The notes beneath the pieces are model-generated. The model was not told the origin of the DNA, did not search any database, and worked only from the letters and a program-made list of their open reading frames with translations. DNA of 64,000 nucleotides from Thermotoga petrophila RKU-1 (lineage in GTDB: Bacteria; Thermotogota; Thermotogae; Thermotogales; Thermotogaceae): positions 1,736,001-1,800,000 of the forward strand of contig NC_009486.1 of the NCBI RefSeq assembly GCF_000016785.1, in the 5' to 3' direction. Numbering within the stretch: position 1 is the stretch's first letter; every line of letters starts with the position of its first letter. Shown one piece after another: positions 58,796 through 64,000 of this stretch. The translations under genes were made by a program, and so were the position numbers.

Positions 58796-58796
58796 T
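58788..58796 (+). promoter_or_regulatory. Extended -10 promoter for the riboswitch transcript
   Basis: TGGTATAAT (TATAAT at 58791-58796) overlaps the end of the oligoendopeptidase gene. The predicted start near 58803 places the whole aptamer in the leader. Confidence 0.6.
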
Positions 58797-58824
58797 AACG
58801 TTTGGAAAAAAACAATAACCCAAC

Positions 58825-58876
58825 GGGCGATGAGGCCCGCCCAAACTGCCCTGAAGAGGGCTGATGGCCTCTACTG
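58825..58876 (+). promoter_or_regulatory. Fluoride riboswitch aptamer (crcB motif)
   Basis: The sequence has the fluoride aptamer layout: GGGCGATGAGGCCCGCC, then CAAACTGCCCTGAAGAGGGC, then TGATGGCCTCTACTG. This closely matches, from memory, the 52-nt T. petrophila aptamer whose crystal structure is known. P1, the pseudoknot bases and the internal stem are all formed. The 3' strand of the aptamer is also the 5' arm of the terminator at 58865-58895, so fluoride binding should prevent termination and turn on the genes behind it. These are MutS-like ATPases and not a fluoride exporter. Confidence 0.93.
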
Positions 58877-58904
58877 GCTTGATCAGTAGAGGCCATTTTC
58901 TTTT
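58865..58904 (+). terminator. Riboswitch-controlled intrinsic terminator
   Basis: TGGCCTCTACTG (58865-58876), a 7-nt loop and CAGTAGAGGCCA (58884-58895) form a 12-bp perfect stem followed by TTTTCTTTT. It shares its 5' arm with the fluoride aptamer. Confidence 0.92.
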
Positions 58905-58920
58905 GTGGGAGGGATTGAAA

Positions 58921-60438
58921 GTGATTCTTCCCAGCGTTCTTTTTGTGGACTCCGTGAGAACCATTCAAGTTTCCCAAGAAACCCTAAGAGACTTGAGACT
59001 TGATCGTGTGGTTCGAGAGATCGTTCAGGAACGGAATGATATTTTAGAGTATTACCTCTCACCTGTTCAGGATGAGAAAACCGTAAGGTACCGCCAGGAA
59101 GTGATGAAAGATTTGGAAAACAACGAAAAATTGCTGGAAGCCATCAGGAAGTTCGCAAAAGATATGGCATCGTTTCATCGACATATGAAAATGGTAGAGC
59201 AACTGGAGTACGAGTACAACAGAAAAGGATGGTTCCTGGAGACAGTCCTGATATATTGCGATGCGGTATCCGAACTGTCACGCGCTATGAACACTGCTAA
59301 ACTCCAATCCTCTGGACTGAGAAAATTTCGAGAGTACCTGAAAAGCTACGTTCGTTCTTCTTCCTTCGTTTCTCTTAAAGAAGAGGCTCAAAATGTGAAA
59401 CTGAAGCTCTCAAATGTAAACTACTGTATCATTATAAAACCCGGCATGTTCACGGTGAAACCCTACGAAGGAGAAAAAGAATACTCCCCGGAGATAGAGA
59501 AGGTGTTCTCAAGATTCAACCGCGAGAAATGCGCGGACGAGTTTCAATTCGATATTGAAGAGGGACTGGGGATGAGCCATATTGAAGCAAGGATTCTGGA
59601 GTTCGTATCGAGATTGTATCCAGAGCCCTTTACAACACTTGACCTTTTTTGCGAAAGAAACGGGCGTTTTACTGATAAAGTTATTCTGAACTTTGAGAGG
59701 GAAATACAGTTTTATCTCTCGTACTTGGATTTCATGGAACCTCTGAGAAAAAAGGGATTACCTTTCTGCTATCCTGAGGTGTCTTCTGATAAAAGCGAAT
59801 ACGTGGAAGACGCTTTCGACATAGCACTAGCCAGTGGTTTGCTGGATACCAGGCAGCTTGTTTTCAATGATTTTTATCTTGAAAACTCAGAGAGGGTGAT
59901 CGTCGTGACAGGACCGAACCAGGGTGGTAAAACAACCTTCGCAAGGATGATTGGTCAACTTCATTATCTTGCCGCCCTGGGACTTCCCATTCCCGCGAGA
60001 CGAGCGCGTTTGTTTTTACCCGACGCTATCTTCACTCATTTCGAAAGAGAGGAAAGGGTGCAGGATCAAATGAGCAAACTAGAAAACGACATCCTCCGTG
60101 TAAAAGACATCCTCGAAAGCACTTCCTCCGAAAGTTTGATCATATTGAATGAGATTTTTTCTTCGGCTGCACTGAGTGATGCTCTGTTTTTGAGCAAAGA
60201 AATTATGAAAACTATTTTGGAACGTGATTGCTTGTGTGTATGGGTTACCTTCCTTGATGAACTATCCAGAATGAATGAGAAAATTGTGAGCATGGTCGCA
60301 ACTGTCTCCCCTCAGGATCCAGCTGTGAGAACTTTCAAAATCATCAGAAAACCGGCTGATGGACGATCGTACGCTGTTTCGCTGGCGGAAAAGTATGGTC
60401 TCACATATTGGAAAATAAGGGAGCGTGTTGAACCATGA
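58921..60438 (+). CDS. MutS-like ATPase 1 (fluoride-riboswitch controlled)
   Basis: 505 residues from GTG 58921, with GGGAGGG 7 nt upstream; a frame start at 58864 would lie inside the terminator. The N-terminal 300 residues resemble the MutS lever/core helices, without mismatch-recognition (domain I) or connector domains. The ATPase has Walker A VVTGPNQGGKTTFARM near 331, then FTHFEREERVQDQ and Walker B LIILNEIFSSAALSD. Such MutS-related proteins of unknown function often occur in pairs. It overlaps gene 2 by 4 nt. Link to fluoride stress is regulatory only; the biochemical role is unknown. Confidence 0.82.
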   Translation: MILPSVLFVDSVRTIQVSQETLRDLRLDRVVREIVQERNDILEYYLSPVQDEKTVRYRQEVMKDLENNEKLLEAIRKFAKDMASFHRHMKMVEQLEYEYNRKGWFLETVLIYCDAVSELSRAMNTAKLQSSGLRKFREYLKSYVRSSSFVSLKEEAQNVKLKLSNVNYCIIIKPGMFTVKPYEGEKEYSPEIEKVFSRFNREKCADEFQFDIEEGLGMSHIEARILEFVSRLYPEPFTTLDLFCERNGRFTDKVILNFEREIQFYLSYLDFMEPLRKKGLPFCYPEVSSDKSEYVEDAFDIALASGLLDTRQLVFNDFYLENSERVIVVTGPNQGGKTTFARMIGQLHYLAALGLPIPARRARLFLPDAIFTHFEREERVQDQMSKLENDILRVKDILESTSSESLIILNEIFSSAALSDALFLSKEIMKTILERDCLCVWVTFLDELSRMNEKIVSMVATVSPQDPAVRTFKIIRKPADGRSYAVSLAEKYGLTYWKIRERVEP

Positions 60439-61940
60439 GAGTACTTTTGATGTACCCAGACAAGGATTTCAATTTGAAAAGAGAGTTGCCTTTCAATGCA
60501 GATGATTTGACAAGAGATCTCGGTTTAGATGTGATATTCGATCACATGGCAAAGGGAGATGGTTACCTGTATAGTGTTGTGAGAAATGTCATTCTGAATC
60601 CAGAAACCGATCTGGAGACGATAAAGTACCGCCAGGAAATTCTCAAAGATTGTATGAAAAACCAGAACGTCGTAAGGCGGTTGTTTCAGATACCGCTGGA
60701 GGTTCAAGAAAACAAGAAGAAAAATTGGTGGGGGGTTTTTGGATGGAAAACTCCTATCAATGTCCTGAACGGCTCCAGAAAAGCTTTAGAAGCCATGCTG
60801 GTAGCGCTCAGAGAGCTTAAAAAGTTGGCAGATGAACATCGTCACAATTTTCATTCTCGAGGCTTCACAAGGTTTTTCGAGATGATAAGGACGGAACTGG
60901 ATGAAGCCTACTTACAAACTGTGGAGAAGCATCTCATTAATTTGAGATTTTCAAACGGTATGTTGTTCAAAGTAAAACTCGGAAAAGGTAACGAAGGAAA
61001 AGATTACACCCTCTGCCAGCCTGACTCTTCAAGAAGCATCCTGAAAAGACTACTCAGTGTGAGACGAATGTATTCTTATAAATTACATCCAAGAGATGAA
61101 AGTGGAGCACGAGCACTGGAGAAGTTGACCAATTTGGGACTTCGCAGGGTAGCAGCCACAGTTTACTACGCGGCAGAGCATGTAGAAAAATTTTTGAACA
61201 AAATTCGAGAAGAACTGGCTTTCTATATTGGTTGTCTCAACTTGCTGGAAGATGTAGAAAAATCGAAGATAAGTTTTCCCGATCCCAAACCAATTGATGA
61301 GGACGATGTAACCGCCTTCAGAGGGCTTTACGATCTTAGTTTGCTTCTAATAAAGAGAAATAGAGTGATAAGTAACGATCTGAACACGCGTGGTAAAAGA
61401 GTTTTTTTCATCATGGGAGCGAATCGCGGTGGGAAGACCACTTTCCTGAGAAGTATAGGGCAAGCTCAGCTGATGATGCAAGCTGGTATGTTCGTTCCGG
61501 CGTCGTACTTTGAATCGAACGTTTGCAAAGGAATTTTTACGCACTTTAAAAGAGAGGAAGATCCAAGCTTGAAGAGAGGAAAATTTGAAGAAGAACTTGT
61601 CAGAATGAATGAGATAGTCCTTCATCTGCATAGAAGGTCTATGGTGCTATTCAACGAGTCCTTCTCATCTACGAATGAAATGGAGGGTTCCGAAGTGGCC
61701 TACCAGATTGTTCGAGCTCTACTGGACAGCCGTGTTAAAGTTTTTTACGTAACACACGTGTACGAACTGGCCCGCCGTTTTACAGGAGATGAAAGAGTGA
61801 TGTTTCTACAAGCAGAAAGGAAACCTACCGGTGAAAGAACCTTCAAGATCAAAGAAGGCCTGCCTTCGCAGACAAGTCATGCGAAGGATATATACCTCAA
61901 AGTGTTCAGATCATCAACTTCAACTTCACCATCCTCTTGA
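60435..61940 (+). CDS. MutS-like ATPase 2
   Basis: 501 residues, start ATG overlapping the gene 1 stop (ATGA). Same architecture: helical core, then Walker A FFIMGANRGGKTTFLRS near 326, FTHFKREEDPSLKRG, Walker B MVLFNESFSSTNEMEGS and VFYVTHVYELARRF. Diverged from gene 1 but clearly related, so the two probably form a heterodimer like eukaryotic MSH pairs (inference). Neither has the mismatch-binding domain. The 3' end runs 15 nt into the convergent TPM gene. Confidence 0.82.
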   Translation: MRVLLMYPDKDFNLKRELPFNADDLTRDLGLDVIFDHMAKGDGYLYSVVRNVILNPETDLETIKYRQEILKDCMKNQNVVRRLFQIPLEVQENKKKNWWGVFGWKTPINVLNGSRKALEAMLVALRELKKLADEHRHNFHSRGFTRFFEMIRTELDEAYLQTVEKHLINLRFSNGMLFKVKLGKGNEGKDYTLCQPDSSRSILKRLLSVRRMYSYKLHPRDESGARALEKLTNLGLRRVAATVYYAAEHVEKFLNKIREELAFYIGCLNLLEDVEKSKISFPDPKPIDEDDVTAFRGLYDLSLLLIKRNRVISNDLNTRGKRVFFIMGANRGGKTTFLRSIGQAQLMMQAGMFVPASYFESNVCKGIFTHFKREEDPSLKRGKFEEELVRMNEIVLHLHRRSMVLFNESFSSTNEMEGSEVAYQIVRALLDSRVKVFYVTHVYELARRFTGDERVMFLQAERKPTGERTFKIKEGLPSQTSHAKDIYLKVFRSSTSTSPSS

Positions 61941-62642
61941 TGCACCACCACCTCCGGAGGATCCTCCTCCAAATCCCCCGGATCCACCTGATCCACCCCT
62001 GGGGCCACCGAACCCACCTGGGAACCTGGGCCCCCTGTACCAGTATCCTCCTCTTCCCATGATGGAAGAGAAGATGATGAACGCGATGACAATGATAATG
62101 ATGGAAAGGCCGCTGATGTCCGTTCCTCTTTCGGGAAGATCGGAGGTTCCTGTGATCTCCACTCCGTACTCTCTGGCCACCTCCTTGGCGATCGCCAGAT
62201 AGCCGTAGTAAATGCCTTTGTCGTACTCTCCCTCTTTGAAATAAGGAATCACGTATTCATCGAGAATTCTTCCTGCCTTTCCATCTGGTATGGCGCCTTC
62301 CAGACCATAACCCACTTCTATCCTCACTTTTCGGTCGCTCATGGCGACAAGAAGAAGGACTCCGTTGTTCTTTTCTTTCTGGCCTATTCCCCATTCCCTG
62401 AAAAGCCGGTTCGCGTATTCTTCCACCGTGAGACCAGAAAGAGAAGGAACCACCACCACAACAACCTGAGCCGTCGTTTTTTTCTCCAGTTCTTTTCCAA
62501 CGGCAACGATCTTTTCCACCGTCTCTGAATCTAGCACACCCACATAGTCGTTCACATACTTGTACGGAGTGGGGGCTGGAAACTCAACGGAAAACAAAAG
62601 AACAAATAAAGCAGTGAGGATCAAAAAAAGGATTCTTCTCAT
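61926..62642 (-). CDS. TPM-domain (YgcG-type) membrane protein with Gly-rich tail
   Basis: 238 residues. A signal peptide (RRILFLILTALFVLLFS), TPM domain (about 30-155; VNDYVGVLDSETVEK, NNGVLLLVAMSDRKVRIEVG, LDEYVIPYFKEGEYDKGI), a transmembrane helix (GLSIIIIVIAFIIF) and a glycine/serine-rich tail. TPM proteins are encoded with LemA in many bacteria, as here, and may take part in envelope or protein-turnover functions. Convergent with the MutS-like pair. Confidence 0.88.
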   Translation of the reverse strand: MRRILFLILTALFVLLFSVEFPAPTPYKYVNDYVGVLDSETVEKIVAVGKELEKKTTAQVVVVVVPSLSGLTVEEYANRLFREWGIGQKEKNNGVLLLVAMSDRKVRIEVGYGLEGAIPDGKAGRILDEYVIPYFKEGEYDKGIYYGYLAIAKEVAREYGVEITGTSDLPERGTDISGLSIIIIVIAFIIFSSIMGRGGYWYRGPRFPGGFGGPRGGSGGSGGFGGGSSGGGGASRGW

Positions 62643-63205
62643 CAGAACTTCACCTCTGGCACCTGCTCTGCTCCGGCTTTTGCTTCAAAGTACTGTTTCT
62701 CTTCGAATCCGAACATCCTTGCAAAGATCACACCGGGGAACCTCTTTATAGCGGTGTTGTACCTTTTCACTGCTTCGTTGTAGTCTCTTCGAGCGACTGC
62801 GATCCTGTTTTCCGTTCCGGCGAGTTCATCCATGAGCTGGCGAAAGTTCGCGTCAGCCTTGAGATTGGGATAGTTTTCCGCTATGGCAAGAAGTCTTGAG
62901 AGGGCTGAAGAAAGCTCTGCATCAGCCTGGGCGCTCTCCTGTGGTGTTCTTGCACCTATCAGTTTCGCTCTTGCATTCGCTATCTCTTCGAGAATCTCTT
63001 TCTCGTGTGCAGCATATCCCTTCACCGTTTCCACGAGGTTGGGTATGAGATCTGCTCTCCTTTGAAGCTGGTTCTGAATCTGGCTGTACTTTTCCTTCAC
63101 TTCCTGTTCCAGCGAAACAAGGTAGTTGTAGTATCCTATCGTGGTGCCGATGATGATGACCACTACGATCAGAACGATTATCAGAACGATGAGGCCTTTT
63201 TTCAC
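62642..63205 (-). CDS. lemA: LemA family protein
   Basis: 187 residues from GTG 63205, preceded by GGAAGGAGGG. One N-terminal membrane helix ([19 protein letters not shown]), then the coiled LemA domain ([60 protein letters not shown]). A longer frame to 63268 has no ribosome site. It abuts the TPM gene, forming the common lemA-TPM unit. Function not established in general. Confidence 0.9.
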   Translation of the reverse strand: MKKGLIVLIIVLIVVVIIIGTTIGYYNYLVSLEQEVKEKYSQIQNQLQRRADLIPNLVETVKGYAAHEKEILEEIANARAKLIGARTPQESAQADAELSSALSRLLAIAENYPNLKADANFRQLMDELAGTENRIAVARRDYNEAVKRYNTAIKRFPGVIFARMFGFEEKQYFEAKAGAEQVPEVKF

Positions 63206-63230
63206 AGAAATCCCTCCTTCCACTTTTAAC

Positions 63231-63239
63231 ATGTTATCA
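63231..63239 (-). promoter_or_regulatory. Extended -10 of the lemA-TPM operon
   Basis: TGATAACAT on the minus strand (TAACAT at 63231-63236), about 26 nt before the lemA start; it overlaps a TAACATGTTA palindrome. Confidence 0.4.
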
Positions 63240-63354
63240 TGGAATTTTATGTTGTTGGAATTTCTCATTCGTAGATAATGTGGAAAAAATCTGTTTTCTG
63301 ACGATTAACGGAAATTATCAGCGTTTATTGTGATTTTTCTTCGTTTTTCTCATG

Positions 63355-63414
63355 TTGACGTTTTGCTTCTATTTGTGTTACCATTCTTGTGAAAACGATT
63401 TCGAAAACGTTTTC
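63355..63414 (+). promoter_or_regulatory. Promoter with two LacI-type operators ahead of ribokinase
   Basis: TTGACG (63355-63360), 18 bp, then extended -10 TGTTACCAT (TACCAT 63379-63384). Immediately downstream are two adjoining 12-bp boxes, GAAAACGATTTC (63391-63402) and the perfect palindrome GAAAACGTTTTC (63403-63414). These have the form of LacI-family operators and sit where a bound repressor would block transcription. A ribose-responsive LacI-type regulator is the likely ligand. Confidence 0.75.
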
Positions 63415-63442
63415 AAAGTTCCATACAAGGAGGAAACCACTA

Positions 63443-64000
63443 GTGATATCAGTTGTTGGAAGTTCAAACATAGACATCGTCCTCAAGGTTGATCACTTCA
63501 CCAAACCGGGAGAAACTCAAAAGGCACTCGAGATGAACATTTTTCCCGGCGGAAAAGGAGCAAATCAGGCTGTAACCGTTGCAAAAATAGGAGAAAGAGG
63601 CTGTTATTTTTTGACATGTTTGGGAAACGACGATTATGCAAGAATTCTCTCGGATAATTTTGAAAGGCATGGAATAAAAGGGTGCCTCCAAGTAAATGCC
63701 CCTACCGGAAGAGCCTTCATAGAGGTGGACAGGAACGGTCAGAACAGAATCATCATCTTTTCTGGTGCGAATGCCGAATTGAAGAAAGAGATGATCGATT
63801 GGAAAGCACTCTCTGAGAGTGAGATTCTTCTCCTTCAGAACGAGATCTCGTTTGAAACCACTCTGGAGTGTGCAAAGAGGTTCAACGGTATCGTAATTTT
63901 TGATCCTGCACCTGTACAGGGAATAAGCAAGGAAATCTTCCAGCATGTGAATTATCTTACGCCGAACGAGGAGGAGATCGAAGCTCTTTCGAGGGAAGTT
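63443..64000 (+). CDS. rbsK: Ribokinase (partial, runs off the window)
   Basis: 186 codons from GTG 63443 (AAGGAGG 6 nt upstream) to the window end. PfkB-family signatures: VVGSSNIDIVLKVDHF, the glycine-rich NIFPGGKGANQAVT motif that binds the sugar, and FDPAPVQGI and LTPNEEEIEAL further on. Phosphorylates ribose to ribose 5-phosphate. Likely the TM0960 equivalent and first gene of a ribose uptake operon beyond the window; the catalytic GAGD motif lies outside. Confidence 0.92.
   Translation, partial: MISVVGSSNIDIVLKVDHFTKPGETQKALEMNIFPGGKGANQAVTVAKIGERGCYFLTCLGNDDYARILSDNFERHGIKGCLQVNAPTGRAFIEVDRNGQNRIIIFSGANAELKKEMIDWKALSESEILLLQNEISFETTLECAKRFNGIVIFDPAPVQGISKEIFQHVNYLTPNEEEIEALSREV

Noticed and set aside
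58864-58920. Start of MutS-like gene 1 at 58864
   Set aside because: That start lies inside the riboswitch terminator hairpin and lacks a ribosome site.
61926-62040. Pro-rich or Gly-rich repeat-like DNA that looks like a repeat array
   Set aside because: It is simply the glycine/serine-rich tail of the TPM protein read from the other strand.

Overview
The window comes from a hyperthermophilic Thermotoga of the maritima/petrophila group. Three things suggest this: the block tusA - yeeE - dsrE - dsrF - dsrH ends in a protein I recognise as the T. maritima TM0979 (DsrH-like) family; the order ribokinase, LemA, TPM protein, oligoendopeptidase matches the T. maritima neighbourhood I remember; and the fluoride riboswitch at 58825 looks like the aptamer crystallised from T. 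petrophila. Species assignment is from memory, not from a search.

Layout. (1) 1-10.4 kb: an archaeal-type ATPase divergent from a partial HARE-HTH gene; a minus-strand operon of two aldo-keto reductases, a two-domain esterase and a cupin, divergent from an AraC-type regulator; an EAL-domain remnant; a DUF438/hemerythrin/PAS protein; and an arsR - permease - small thioredoxin operon. (2) 10.4-20.8 kb: an AT-rich island with a type 4 BREX phage-defence system (brxP, brxC, pglZ, brxL). brxP is split by a -1 frame change at an A7 run inside its DUF4007 domain. (3) 20.9-26.8 kb: an alpha-2-macroglobulin operon with a HExxH peptidase and a DUF1175 protein. (4) 27-30 kb: a sulfur-transfer operon, followed by an unusual HTH-TusA fusion regulator. 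(5) 30.4-33.8 kb: signalling genes, comprising a 42-aa membrane peptide, a double-HD/HD-GYP protein and an H-NOX chemoreceptor. (6) 33.9-37.2 kb: a second archaeal-type ATPase with a HARE-HTH/PD-(D/E)XK protein, behind a dense cluster of palindromes. (7) 37.3-46.8 kb: a minus-strand defence-type operon. In transcription order it carries a DUF499 ATPase, a PglZ-domain protein, a broken MNT/HEPN pair, a DUF3800-like protein, a DUF1156 adenine methylase, two unknown small proteins and a DECH helicase. This is the best candidate for an incompletely described system. (8) 47-53.3 kb: second copies of the DUF438 protein and of alpha-2-macroglobulin. The macroglobulin copy has lost its C-terminus at a junction with a 5'-truncated GGDEF gene. 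(9) 53.3-64 kb: XerD-like recombinase, larC-larB-larE for the nickel-pincer cofactor, oligoendopeptidase F, a fluoride riboswitch ahead of two MutS-like ATPases, the TPM and LemA genes, and the start of ribokinase behind LacI-type operators.

The window alternates conserved Thermotoga backbone with accessory blocks. Regions 2 and 7 both use the ATPase + PglZ logic of BREX-like defence. BREX type 4 encodes a sulfur-chemistry enzyme (PAPS-reductase fold with ferredoxin clusters) and no recognisable methylase. The second module has a methylase and a helicase. Several accessory genes are broken (brxP, MNT, HEPN, macroglobulin copy 2, GGDEF, EAL, AEC), so this part of the chromosome appears to be in flux. 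No tRNA, rRNA, CRISPR array or intact insertion sequence was seen.
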